A stretch of 64,000 nucleotides of DNA from Sclerurus mexicanus (taxonomy: Eukaryota; Chordata; Aves; Passeriformes; Furnariidae), in NCBI GenBank assembly GCA_013396755.1, contig VWZF01007068.1, forward strand, positions 987,516 to 1,051,515, read 5' to 3'. Position numbers and translations under genes: made by a program. The notes below the pieces were generated by a model. The model made no database searches. It was not told the DNA's origin and saw only the letters and a list, made by a program, of their open reading frames with translations. The stretch's first letter is position 1. The number at the start of each line of letters is the position of its first letter. Below are positions 37,261 to 48,400 of the stretch, one piece after another.

Positions 37261-40200
37261 CTGTAGAAAGAAGTTCTAAAATAAAAATTACTATCCAAAA
37301 CTTCCACGTGACTCATAACAACTGTCAGAATCACTCAAACTAAAACTAGCTGAGGAAGAGCCTCAACTACTCTATTTTTTGTTTATTTATAAATATTTAT
37401 CCCTGAATATATTGCGTTGTACCAAATTTAAGAAGTTTTTCAATTTGTTTATGTCAGCCTGTAACTTCAAATGAAAGTAACAATTGCTGAGGTATAGAGA
37501 TACTCAAATGTAAGCAAATGATAAGCATGCATGAGATGAACATAACACTTTGTCAGCATCCTGGAATGCATATCACTGAAAAAAAGAAGATGCTTTTTGA
37601 GAAATGTGTGTGGTTATTATGGAAAATGTAGCAGCAGCCCCTCTTCCTAACCCGCTAACACAGCGAAAGTGTGACATACCATTATTTAAGCGTAACCAAA
37701 AGTTGCTTTACGAAGAAAACCAAATTATATGTTCAAAATTAAGTAACAAGTCCAAGGCTTAGAAACCAAAATAACTTCCTAAAAACTATTGCCTTCTTGT
37801 TTACTGACCTGTTTGTATTGCCCAGATCATACAAAAGCAACAGAATAAGTATCTGCCACAAGCTCGTAAGGAGTTAAAATAAAACAAAATCAGTAACGAG
37901 GAGGAGTAGTTTAATAGGAGGAATTCAAATGCCTTTCCCTGATGACCAGAATTTGTCATATCAGCCCAGGAAGCAGCTTTATACTTTCTGCTTGTGCAGA
38001 AAAGGGATTAGGATTTGTTTTTACACTCCCCAAAGATGATTATAAAATTCTAGAAGGTCCAGTAACTCTACCATCCACAATTCTCATTAGATCACATGCC
38101 TCACAGTGACTTAAGTGCCAGAGTTACAGAAGAACAGAAAAGGTACTTCACTCAAATTCTGTCACTAGGAAATTCAGGTCACTGAAGTAATTTCAGATTT
38201 CATAAGGTGAGTTTATAGTATTAATCTACTAAGACAAATTCAGAAGCATAGAGTTTAAACCTGAGGGACAGTGAGATTTGTAGGTAGATATAATAACACC
38301 TTTTATCAGAGTAATTGCACAGTTGGAAGTAGACAAATTTTGCCAACACCTTTCAATGCTTCTACTTGTAACACAGAAATGCTTTAGTAACCTCTTACCA
38401 TCTCTAGAAACGAAAAATTAGAACCAAGACTGTTTAATAACACGTCATGGTCAGGAACCATTTGTTACTCACCGGGAATAAATAACACATCTCCTGCTTC
38501 CAGAAAACATTGATAGCGCTTGGCTTTCACAAAAAGGGGATATTTCTCCATGTCTGGGTTATCCACATCCAGCACCTCTGATTTAGTACCTAGAAAAGGT
38601 TTCAGTGAAAAAATACTCCTACTCTTCCAACAGCAACAAAGCATTATCACATTGCTGGAAATGGCAGTTCTTGAATCAAATCCAATACTGGTTTACTGTT
38701 CTGTAAGTCTTCTAAAAAACAGGGAAACCTGATGGCAGTGTTGTCTATATTTGTCCTGTAACTGCAACCTTACTGATGTTAAAAGACACTTCTCCTGACA
38801 TTTAAAACACCATTTTGACCCCAGACAGAACACTGTACTCCTCCAGTTAGGTGCTGAAAACAATCAAGCAGAGCTGCTGTTCTCCTTAGCTTTGACTAAA
38901 GCCAAGGGGATCAGAGTTAAGGGAACAAATGACTTCTTTTATATCAAGTTGTATGTTGGTGATTATTTTCTTGCAACACTTGCGAGCCAAAAGGCAACTA
39001 AGATCACCAAACTCTGAACTAGATACCTGTGACATGCATACCTGATAAATATAAATATGGTGCATCCCGAGGACTGTACAAAACAACCCGTTTTTTCCCT
39101 GTGACTTGGATTAAGAAGTTATCCATTACCTGGAATAAGCATAATAAGAGAGATGTCAGACAACAGTTAAGAATGAATATATAGAATTCAACTAATTAAT
39201 TATTAGCTTAAAAGAGGGAATATTAAAACCTTCCCATGCTAAGAATTAGCTAGAAGAGCTTTCACATACAGTTAATTTAAAAAACTTAAGATTTTGAGTA
39301 ACTTTATTCCCTTAGCTGCACATTCTTGACAAATAGTGTATCTGGAAACATAATATTCCTTTCAAACTATTTTTTTATTTTTCCTGAAATAAGAATCAAG
39401 TTCTTCTATCTTAAAACACAAAGACATACTTTAGACATTTAAACCAGCAAAATATAATACAAAATATATTTTGGGTTCCTTTTCTCTGTCAGTGTCACCC
39501 TTACCTCATTTTGCTGACTTTCTATTGACAAAGGATTCTTTTTCCTAATTATAATTCAAAACTTAATTTTCTTATAAATAAATTTATTCAGAATTCACTG
39601 CATAAAGTTAGAAGACAGTCTTATTTGGAATCTATTGCATTGCAGCCACATATGACTACAATCATTGTACAATTGGCAGTGTGATGTACAATTGGATTTT
39701 ATACTAATCTGGCCATTAGAATAAAAAAAAAAGAATGTAATGTCGAAGACAAAAATGTTGAAAATTACTGTGTTTCAGATTTTTAACTGAAACTCAAAAG
39801 AGCAAAAAAAAAAAAAAGAAAACATTTAATCTTAGAAATATGGAATTAGACATAAACCCAGTTAATATATCATGCCCACGCAATATATCTATTTAAAATT
39901 CACTGTACCACCGAATGTGATTCATTTCACTATTTCAAAATACATGAAGTTTGTTATTATTCTCTGATCTTAGTCAGAGATTAGCTCCTTATTATCTCAA
40001 CTCTGTAATGCCATCTGCAACACTTTATGCCAACCCCGTGCATTACCTACATCATAATGTGTCCATAACTGTAATCCAGCTGAGCTGATGCGGAAAACAC
40101 TAGAAAAAAACTGGTCCTTCTCAAAATATTCTGGAATTTGAACATCTTTTGCCAAAACAGGAAACTGCTTCCTGATATCTGCAATATCCTGAAACAAAAA

Positions 40201-43200
40201 GGACATAACTCTTAGAGCACCACAATGCACAGGTAAGTGAGGGAGCACTTCACTATCATTTCTTGTCATATGAAACATGGGGCTGGAACTTTGGAATTGG
40301 CAAATATCTGAACACAGAAATGCTTTTCAGCATGACATTAACAAGAACAGCCAGAGAGCTGCTTTGAGCCATGGCTGCTGGAAATCACACTGAAGAAGCA
40401 AGAGATCAGCAGAAACCCTTTTGTATTAGTTTAGGACAAAAGCTAAAGAAAGGGAGGTTAGCAATGTGCTCTTCAGTGATCAGCTAAGCTCTCATACAAC
40501 AGCTATTTTAGACACTTAGATCAAATATTCTGACCTAAGGCAGATTCACAAACCAAGTGACCTAAGTAAGTTTTATGTCTGTGTTACACGTCAGCAGATG
40601 ACAGTGGGCTTTAAAAAAATATTCCTAAACTGCAACTTTACAATATTGGAAGTGTAATCTCAAGTAACTCACCTTTCTAGCATCTTCACCCACGGATCGC
40701 AAGTAGTACTTTTCATCCTGAAGAGAACACAAAAAGAGAATTGTTTTAGTATTTTTAATAAGAACTACAAACACTTAAACTAAGAGCCTGTATTTTCTCA
40801 TTAATTCAATGCAGAGCTTCATTAAGATATGGTACAAATAAATGGCATCTACAAATTCAGCTGCTTTGTTATAATGCCTTTACTCTACTGATCCCTGCTG
40901 TTCATCTCAAGAAATGGGAAAAATATGTTAACCGAGAGCAGAATAGTAAAAGGGGGAAGACTTGTCAACTGCTCCAGCAATGCTGTTACTGAACAGACTC
41001 AAAGCAAAAGCAGATTATAATTTAAGTTTCTCAGAACACTGATTCAGGAAGCTATTTTAATTCAAAACATACAGCATTCTATGTAGCATAAAAGGTAAAA
41101 AGCACGTGTACATTCAAAACTGTTTGCTTCCTAATCACAGTTATCTGAAAAATCCCTCACTTGAACATTGATATGTAAAGAGAGCCACACATTTGCTACT
41201 TACAAATCATGTCACAATAAATCTGGATCTGTATTTTGATAGCAGAAGTAATCAAACCTTAAAATATCTCTGACATTTTCTTGCAAAACACACGAATGAT
41301 AAGCAAGGTTTGATTTCTAAATTTTATACTGGAAGTTTTACTCACGTAAGCAGTTTCTATGAACAGAAACAGGACAACTGAAGTTATCCACACTGTATAC
41401 ATACAAAACACCTTCCAGGAAAAATCAGTCTTCCTCGTGCTTTTTCCCTTGGCACCAAGGCACAAAAAAGTTAAATCTAAGATCAAGTGGTTTACTGAAG
41501 TAAAACTTGATATTACAATTCATCATTTTCCTTTCCATATACTGGCGAAATAACTGACAGAAGAAACTGTGACACTAAGGAAATTACCTCAGAAAGAAAG
41601 TACTCCTGGTGGTTGACTTCAGCTGCTCTGCGGACAAACACATCAAAAGGCAGAGTTCTGAAATACAAATATTTAAATTGATACCACGAATCAATGGAAC
41701 AACTCATGGTCTAAATGCTTGGCTTGTAATAAGCTCCCTTACCATATCAAGTATAACAGAAGATGCAATATGCTGCTTTTTTACTTTTTACTTTTTTAAC
41801 TTACATGGTGACTAATCAGTGTTTGCAGCAGATACTTGAAGAGTTCTATTGAGACAGAAATCCTACACTTAGAAACTTCTCCACTTTAGTGAATTGTTCC
41901 AATGTATATCCAAACAGAATCCTGCAATTGTTGAGGCTGGAAGGCACCTCTGGAGATCCTCCAGTCCAACCCATTTGCCAAAAGCAGGATCGACTACAGC
42001 AGCTTGCCCAGGACACCATTTCAGTTTTGCCTATCTCCAAGGATGGACCCTCCATAACCTCTCTAGGCATGCTGTCCCATTTGTTCCATTGTTTGACCAC
42101 CCTTGCAGTAAAAGAGGGGGGGGAGTGTGTTCAATAGATTAACAGAATTTCCTGTATTTCAACTTGTGCCCATTGCCTCTTGTCCTGTCATCATGAACCT
42201 GAGAAGAATCCAGCTCCATCTTTACTCCCTCCATTTATACAGTACTATACTGTTTATAAACTTTGGTAAGATTCCTCTTGAACTCAGAAGTTCTGAATGG
42301 TTTGAGTCACAGCAGATTTCTTCACAGTCAAATTAAGATTCAAACTGTGGCCAATGCCTGGCAATACTTGCTTAGACTGTTTATGTGAGTCATTTTTAGG
42401 CTTGTTTACTGTACCTTTTTCTAAATTTGCAGAAAAGCTCAGCATCAAGAAAACTACTAAGGGGAACATACACGTGTTTATGCATCTTCTGCTATAAATT
42501 TGCACATGAACTATCTGCATTTGTAGATCTATAAAATCTATTTCAGTTATCTGACTTCTTTTAAATATGTTTTTCTCCAGCTGAGCAAAACACAGGGATT
42601 TTGATATTTTCAAGTGTTTCTTTACACTTTTACTAAACAAAACTTCAGAAGATTCAAAAAGAATCACTGGGCATCAGAGTTGGTCCCTCTGAGGTCAATA
42701 AAAGTGTTATGTATTTATTTAGATAATGGGAGCTTTTTGTACAGATTACAGATTTTGGTATCAGCTGATATTTGAATGGCAAACCAAGCACAAGAAGCTC
42801 CATGAGTTTAAACTGATGCATGCTGGTGCTGTCCTTGCTGTCTGCCCTTATCACCCCATCTCCACCCCTACAGTAGCACTGGCACTCATCTGACCTCTCA
42901 GTGAACCTGCTTGCAAAGCTAAAACAGCAGAAAAACATTCAGATTTCTGCAGCACATCACAATCTGGCTGAATGAGTTTCAGAACCAACACAAAGACAAG
43001 GGTAGAGCATGCAACTTAAAACAGGACTGCACCACTACTCACTTGCATCAGTTTAAACTCATGGAACTGCGTGCTAAGTTCTCAGTGTTTCTATTGTTTT
43101 GGTTCTACTTATTGTCCGTTCAGATTAGAATGAGGGGCTTGCTATGAAAAGGGTCAAAGCTTCCTGAATTTCAAGTGAAGTTGGTGAAAGTCCTGACGTC

Positions 43201-45092
43201 TGTGCTACTGAAGCACCATCGGAGCAGCAGAGACTTCATATGGCTGTCCACAAACCTGCTAAAACTAGCACAGCGGATCAACTGGATGTGAACCTGCAGT
43301 AAGTGATTATTAAAAAAACCAAAACAAAATAGAGCAGCGAAAATAAAACATGGAGATAAGGCAAAGTCCTTCAAGTACAACCTAACCTCAAAGATCCAAA
43401 AGTTCATTAGGCAGTGAACAGAATGTACCATCACTGTAATGTGCTTTTTTCCCTTGAACAACAGGCTCCACTCAAAGACTCCTAGATTGTTTACACTTCC
43501 ACCTGCTTACAAGTGTAACAGACTGAACACATCCTGTTCCCACTTGTGGAAAACAAACCACAGCTAAAATGAAAGCATTTACCCTTGAAGAACAAGAGCA
43601 ACTCCAGAGGAGATCAAGGGGGTTTTTTGACCTTCACTCAGATTAAAGAGCTGGTGAAACATGCAGTATCCAGTAGTTTGAACATTCTGAGAACTGCACA
43701 TCCCAATTTTGAAAAGAGCTTGGTTTCAATTAACAACACCTCTCCTAGACTGGAGTACCCTGCCTGCCACACATCAGCATTCAAAGAGGTTCAGACACGT
43801 GGTGAGAAAACAGCATATCATCCAGTAACAAGGGTGTTTTGGTTTGCTTTTTTCATTAACAGCAGCAACTGCCAGGCTCAGATTTCTTAGAGTGCGCTGT
43901 CAAAAGACCTTTATAACACCCCTCCATGACATCACTTTTAAGGTGCTGTTTGACCTCTCATTTCACCCTCATGGTATTCATTTAGGACATTAAGATATTT
44001 GTAGAATGAATAGAAGAAGCAATCAATGACAACACTTTGATACATAAATTAATGTTTTCACAAACTACCTTCATATTACCATTCTCAGCTTCAAACAGAT
44101 GCATCACATGTCTGCACGTTTCAAACACGTGCCTTTAAAATACAAGAGGCCTTGGAGTGGAGTACCTATACACAAAGTTCTTACTGAGGAAATCCATCTG
44201 TGGCACTGTGGAAACATGAATCTTTACTTCTTTAGATCCTTCAGCTTGGCTCAAGTAATCTACTGTCCATTTGGTTGTGCAGGTGCCCAGGTCCATTCCT
44301 GTCAGCACTACTGGCTTTCTCTAAGGAAAAAGAAAATAAAATAAAAAACATTCAATGGTGAAGTGATCATAGCACCCAGTGGAAAACAACCAGCATTAAT
44401 TTTTCAAGTTACATCCATGCAAACAAGTCAGATGAATGCCAGGACCCACTACCCAAAGTCACAACTTCTCTATCACAAACAATGTGAACCAGAATGCTGA
44501 ACGTTGAAACAAAAGGCAGTAAACTGTGGGACTGTGTCTTTATTACCCTCTTTCCTAGTGGAGTAAGAAAGGATATGGAGAGGCAAAGACAATTTTACCC
44601 TGCTCTCTGTGCTGGGGCCAACGAGGAATCTAGCCAGACCAAGAAATATATTTCATTCTAGCCGGTTTATCAGAAAAGTTGCAAAAGATCACACAATAAA
44701 GGCGCAGACTGTGAGCTATAGTGGTGTTACATGCTCTCATGGGAAGCTCTTTCCACGTCTATAAAGGCTCCCTGCTGCTGATAACCGCGAACAGGCTTGA
44801 TCCAGCGCAGAGAAAAAAAAAATCAGCAGAAAGACACTTTTGCTTTGAACCGGGACCTCGGGATAGGGGGGAGAGTCCCCGTGCCTTGGCGGTGACCCCG
44901 AGCAGTCCCGGCCCGCCGGGTTCCGCTCCCGGCACGCCGTACCCGCGGGTAGATGTCCCGCAGGAACCGCTCCCGCGTCACCCCGGCCAGCCGCTCCAGC
45001 TCCACCGCCACCGCCGGCTGCTGCTCCAGCTCCACCGCCACCGCCGGCTGCTGCTCCGGCTCCATCCCCGGCTCCATCTCCGGCCGCTCCAT
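37004..45092 (-). CDS. TYW5: TYW5, tRNA wybutosine-synthesising protein 5 (JmjC hydroxylase), 8 coding exons
   Basis: Joined coding exons on the minus strand, in order: 45092-44943, 44320-44166, 41657-41588, 40717-40673, 40188-40051, 39129-39042, 38589-38473, 37260-37004. They total 1020 bases, 339 residues plus TAA; human TYW5 has 315, the excess lying in the N-terminus. All seven introns have GT-AG ends and phases agree. TYW5 is an Fe(II)- and 2-oxoglutarate-dependent oxygenase that hydroxylates the side chain of yW-72 next to the anticodon of phenylalanine tRNA, giving hydroxywybutosine. The metal triad is intact: His184 and Asp186 in 'LWTHYD' (end of exon 5) and His259 in 'LWFHNVISEEFG' (exon 8). 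Other landmarks are 'FFSSVFRISSAGLQ', 'QVTGKKRVV', 'LEAGDVLFIP' and 'YDKTDTYGNKDP'. The start is the ATG at 45092, in the strong context 'gcggccatgg'. Head to head with MAIP1, tail to tail with C2orf69. Confidence 0.97.
38473..38589 (-). CDS. TYW5: TYW5 exon 7
   Basis: 117 bases encoding 'GTKSEVLDVDNPDMEKYPLF' and onward to 'CFLEAGDVLFIP'. The first Gly codon is split with exon 6 and the final Ala codon with exon 8. Donor 'cccg|gtgagt'. Confidence 0.96.
39042..39129 (-). CDS. TYW5: TYW5 exon 6
   Basis: 88 bases encoding 'VMDNFLIQVTGKKRVVLYSP' and 'RDAPYLYLS'. Acceptor 'tgcttattccag', donor 'atcag|gtatgc'. Confidence 0.95.
40051..40188 (-). CDS. TYW5: TYW5 exon 5, first two metal ligands
   Basis: 46 codons from 'DIADIRKQFPVLAKD' to 'LWTHYD'. 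The donor is the gtaggt directly after the Asp codon: using the other GT four bases on would shift the frame against exon 6, which supplies 'VMDNFLIQVTG'. Holds His184 and Asp186 of the HxD motif. Confidence 0.94.
40673..40717 (-). CDS. TYW5: TYW5 exon 4 (45 bases)
   Basis: Small in-frame exon encoding 'DEKYYLRSVGEDARK', almost identical to human. Acceptor 'tgttctcttcag', donor 'gaaag|gtgagt'. Confidence 0.95.
41588..41657 (-). CDS. TYW5: TYW5 exon 3
   Basis: 70 bases encoding 'TLPFDVFVRRAAEVNHQEYF' and 'LSE'. Acceptor 'tttgtatttcag', donor 'ctgag|gtaatt'. Confidence 0.95.
41915..42290 (-). mobile_element. CR1 LINE fragment in TYW5 intron 2
   Basis: The left edge reads 'aatcctgcaattgttgaggc' then 'ctccagtccaacccatttgc', the reverse complement of the CR1 3' end. 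The minus strand near 42060 encodes the end of the CR1 reverse transcriptase ORF ('VVKQWNKWDSMPREV'-like, here starting Met-Val-Lys-Gln). Same orientation as TYW5. Confidence 0.85.
44166..44320 (-). CDS. TYW5: TYW5 exon 2
   Basis: 155 bases from 'RKPVVLTGMDLG' through 'KWTVDYLSQAEGSKEVKIHV' to 'MDFLSKNFVY'. Acceptor 'tttttccttag', donor 'tatag|gtactc', leaving two bases of an Arg codon completed in exon 3. Too much interrupted by other frames to show up as a long ORF, but it matches the human exon closely. Confidence 0.95.
44943..45092 (-). CDS. TYW5: TYW5 exon 1
   Basis: Encodes 50 residues starting 'MERPEMEPGMEP', then two copies of 'EQQPAVAVEL', then 'ERLAGVTRERFLRDIYPR'. Only the last part ('LAGVTRERFLRDIYP') aligns with human ('LEGVSREQFMQHLYP'). 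Donor is 'ccgcgg|gtacgg', phase 0. The acidic, Pro/Glu-rich start is longer than in mammals. Confidence 0.9.
44997..45056 (-). repeat. Perfect 30-bp tandem duplication inside TYW5 exon 1
   Basis: Bases 44997-45026 and 45027-45056 are identical. In frame they add a second copy of the ten residues 'EQQPAVAVEL' (residues 13-22 and 23-32). Confidence 0.97.
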
Positions 45093-45197
45093 GGCCGCGC
45101 AGGACCCGCGTCCGTCCCGCCGCTTCCCCCGGAAAGCAGAGCCCGCGCAGCAGCGTTCCGGGCCTCTCCCTCTGGGCAAGGGGCCACAGAGCCGGGC

Positions 45198-45290
45198 ATT
45201 AATTGACAGCGCTGGTTGGAAGGGGCCTCTGCGATGGGTTAGTCCAAGCCCCTTGCCACTGCAGCGTCCCCTGGAGCAGGTGTCCCCTCA
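45198..45290 (-). mobile_element. Possible CR1 3'-end fragment
   Basis: 'ggttggaaggggcctctgcg' and 'gttagtccaagccccttgcc' resemble the reverse complement of a CR1 3' end. Short and diverged, so uncertain. If real, it lies within the shared promoter. Confidence 0.5.
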
Positions 45291-45319
45291 CACCGGCGGT
45301 GCCCCCTCACACCGGCGGA

Positions 45320-45320
45320 N
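45320..45320 (+). other. Assembly gap (single N) cutting MAIP1 exon 1
   Basis: The N follows two copies of 'ccctcacaccggcgg' and is followed at once by in-frame MAIP1 codons. About 110 residues of the human protein, including start codon and mitochondrial presequence, have no counterpart on the left. I infer that the N marks missing sequence of unknown length. Confidence 0.8.
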
Positions 45321-45425
45321 ACCAGCCCCTTCGCCTGGCTCCGCACCCGCTTCTACTACCTGCTCATCCGCCTGTACTTCGACCAGGAGTTCAGCGTCGA
45401 GGAGTTCACGCGGGGGGCCAAGCAG
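45321..45425 (+). CDS. MAIP1: MAIP1 exon 1, 3' part
   Basis: 35 codons, 'TSPFAWLRTRFYYLL' to 'TRGAKQ', directly after the N. Donor 'aagcag|gtgagg', phase 0, at the same place as in human. Confidence 0.93.
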
Positions 45426-48400
45426 GTGAGGGGGCCGGGAGGGGAGCGCGGCCGGGCGGGGACACGGGGCCCGCTGGGCCCTGCCGGGCTGACCGAGCCC
45501 GAGCTCGGTTTGGTGGAATCACAGAATCAGGTTGGGAATCATCATAGAATGGGTCATCTGGTCCAACCTCCCTGCTCAAGCAGGGTCATCTTCCAACCCA
45601 GCTGATTCTACGATCCTACAGGAGATTTCTCAGAATTGCAATCCAGTCGGTTCTGGAATATATCCAGTGAGGAAGACTCCTCACCCTCTCTGGTCAACCT
45701 GTTCCAGTGCTCGGTGACCTGCACAGTAAAGAAATTCTTCCTCACGTTTAGGTGGAACTTCCTGTGCATCATTTTCTGCCTGTTGCTTCTTGGTCTGTTG
45801 TTTGGCACCACCAAACAGAGCCTGATTCCATCCTTTGACACCCCCCGTTCAGATATTTATACACATTGGCTAAGTCCCCTCTCAGTGGTCTCTTCTCAAG
45901 GCTGAACAGGCCCAGTTCCATGAGCCTTTTCTCCTAAGAGAGGTGCTCCAGACCCCCAGTCACCGCCCTGCTGGACCCACTCCAGGAGCTCCGTGTCTCT
46001 CTTGTACATCAAATCCTGGCTGTGACTAATCACCACCTTGTCAGCTAGACCATGGCACCAGCTGCCATGTCGGGTCTTTCCTTGAGCGCTTCCAGGGATG
46101 CTGGTTCCGCCACCTCCCTGGACAGCCCCTTCCAATGTTTAACAACCCTTTCTGTGAAGAAGTTGGTCCTGATGTCCAACCTGATGTCATGTGGGGACGC
46201 TGTAATGCCATCTGTAAAATACAGGGAGTTCCCCACTGCTGGCTCCAAGCAGCTCACTTCGTGGGGAGTGATATAAGCTGAGATGCACTTTTTTCCCAGA
46301 AATTTCTTCTTTGCTTTTCCCAGGTTCCACAATTAAAATGAGCTGGTTTAGCTATCTCCCAAAGTAGCATGCAGGAAAGTGCTTCTGAACGTTATGGAGA
46401 TTTTAGGGGAAAATGTATCTCTTTTAGTAGGTTTTCCTGAAATAACAAAGTTTAGGCAGGCACAGAGCTGGTGCATTTGTTTGTTTCTGCAAATTTATGA
46501 ACCAAGTAAGCTTTGTCAACTGAAGGTGTCAAAGAGGTAATGATCTCAAAGCTCATAATGCAAAATTTACACAGTTATCTGCTGTGAAACTTCCAATTAT
46601 AATATTTACTTTTTACAAAAAAAACCCAGATCAAAACAACACATCAGGGGACAGAATGTTAAAATTATTAAGATCAGTTCAAGAGAGAAAAAAAACCCTC
46701 AACCTACACCAAATTATTTGCAGAACCACCTGTTTTACCTTGTCCTGTTTTTTTTGTTTGTTTTACTTACTGTAAAGTCCTAAACACACTATACTTCACA
46801 AGCACACTACTTGAATACGTAGAGGGGCTGTTGTATGTAAATATACCTGCAAAATTGAGGGGGAAAAGGGGAGTTGAGCTTCCTGAAGTTTAGACACTAA
46901 ACCAGATTTTTAAAGAAAATTTCTAAATTGGAGCTTCAGGTTTGACCAGAACCAGAAAATGAGTTGGGAAAGAGGGCAGGGGAACAAAATATTTACAGGG
47001 AAAGACAGACCATTGGAATTATCAAAAAGAGTAAAAAGAGCATATAGAGTACTGTGATGCCCCTTTTTTTTTTCAGTAAGCTGTGTATTCACTAACCTAT
47101 TATCAAAAGGTTTGATGCTTTAAATGAGAGATTGAAAAGAAACCTTATGTTTTTATCTGTTTGTGAAATCACTTTTAGCCCTGGAGGGCTTACATTTCAA
47201 TGGTGATACCCTCTGCAGATGTTGAAATCTTAAATTGTAGAATACTGGAGTACTTTGTCACATAATGATGGATTAGTCTGAAAAATAAGCTGACCTACTG
47301 TTACTTGTTCATGTATATATTTTTTTTTTGGTAGGCCTTTTCTGTTGTTTCAAAGCTGCTGTCTCAGCGTAAACTTGACCTGCTGGATGGACTTGTATCA
47401 GCAGAGGTAAATGCTTTCCATCTCCTGTTCTAGCAACTGATTTTCCATTGTGAAGTAACATGCATTTGACCTGTCCTTATCTACAAGTACTGCTAAGTTT
47501 GGTTTAATTTGGGCAAAACGTCGTATCACGGAACAGGACAATTGTTTGTCCTGCAGCTTCTTTTATGTTTAATTTCAAGGCATGCAACTTAATTTAAATT
47601 CACTGTATTTAAAACAAAATAAAGTACATTTTTGCCATTGAGCATAAGGACCAAAGGCCGCAAAGATTGCTGGTGTACCGGGAAGGAAAGGCAGCGGGTT
47701 CTGTATGGCTGGTGGAATTGCACGTCTCTGGGTGTAGGCAGGTAGCTGAAGCTGACTCGGTCTGTGCACCAGAATTCAGACGAAGAGAGGAGCGAGTTCG
47801 TGTTCATCCCTGCTGCACTGATGTGTGCCCGCCCCCAGGCAGATCATACAGCCAGCTACTCATTTTGCTGAAAGGCCTCAGTCTTGTGTCATGGTCTCAG
47901 GGATGTGACTGACCTGGTTAAATATCAGTGCTGTGCTTTCTGTGTTTTTATGAATTTTTAATTGCTGAAGTTGTCTTGGCCTTCCCAGGGCATGGAGGTG
48001 GCAGATGCATCAGAGTGAAGTGGAGGAGGTACTCCAGGTCTATGCCTGCCGTGTTACGGGATGTCAGCGTGGCCTGCCCTATTGCCACCCATGCCTTTGC
48101 AGCAAAAACTGGTGCTGTTCTAGTGCATCCCCTCTGAACAATCTTGCCTCCTCTCTCTGAACAGAGATAGCAATAAAATGTGAGTTTGTTTCTCGCTGTT
48201 GTTTTCAAAGAGCATCTCCTTGTTCCTCTTAGAAGGTCATCTTAAATTTTTCAGGTTTACTTTGATCCAGAGACATCGTGTAACCTGACAATGTAGTAGA
48301 TGAGGCGGCGATACCACATTTCTTCATTGTTTTTTTGACCAGTGAATTTTGTACCTGAAAAAATGTACTAAAACCCAAGGTCTGCTAGTGAAGATTGCCT

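Larger units (their letters stand above)
37261..44942 (-). other. TYW5: TYW5 introns
   Basis: Seven introns from about 0.45 to 2.5 kb. The third from the C-terminal side and the large intron 2 (41658-44165) contain most of the extra sequence; intron 2 holds a CR1 copy at 41915-42290. No nested gene was recognised. Confidence 0.8.
44830..45320. promoter_or_regulatory. GC-rich head-to-head promoter of TYW5 and MAIP1
   Basis: A CpG-dense block covers TYW5 exon 1 and the 230 bases before the gap at 45320. The two genes diverge from here. In human they are likewise head to head and overlap at their 5' ends, so a shared bidirectional promoter is likely. No TATA box is visible. The true gap between the genes is unknown because of the N. 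Confidence 0.65.

Noticed and set aside
45093..45179. In-frame extension of TYW5 upstream of the ATG at 45092
   Set aside because: The extension begins at TTG, not ATG, and the ATG at 45092 has a strong initiation context. GC-rich 5' UTR is a simpler reading.
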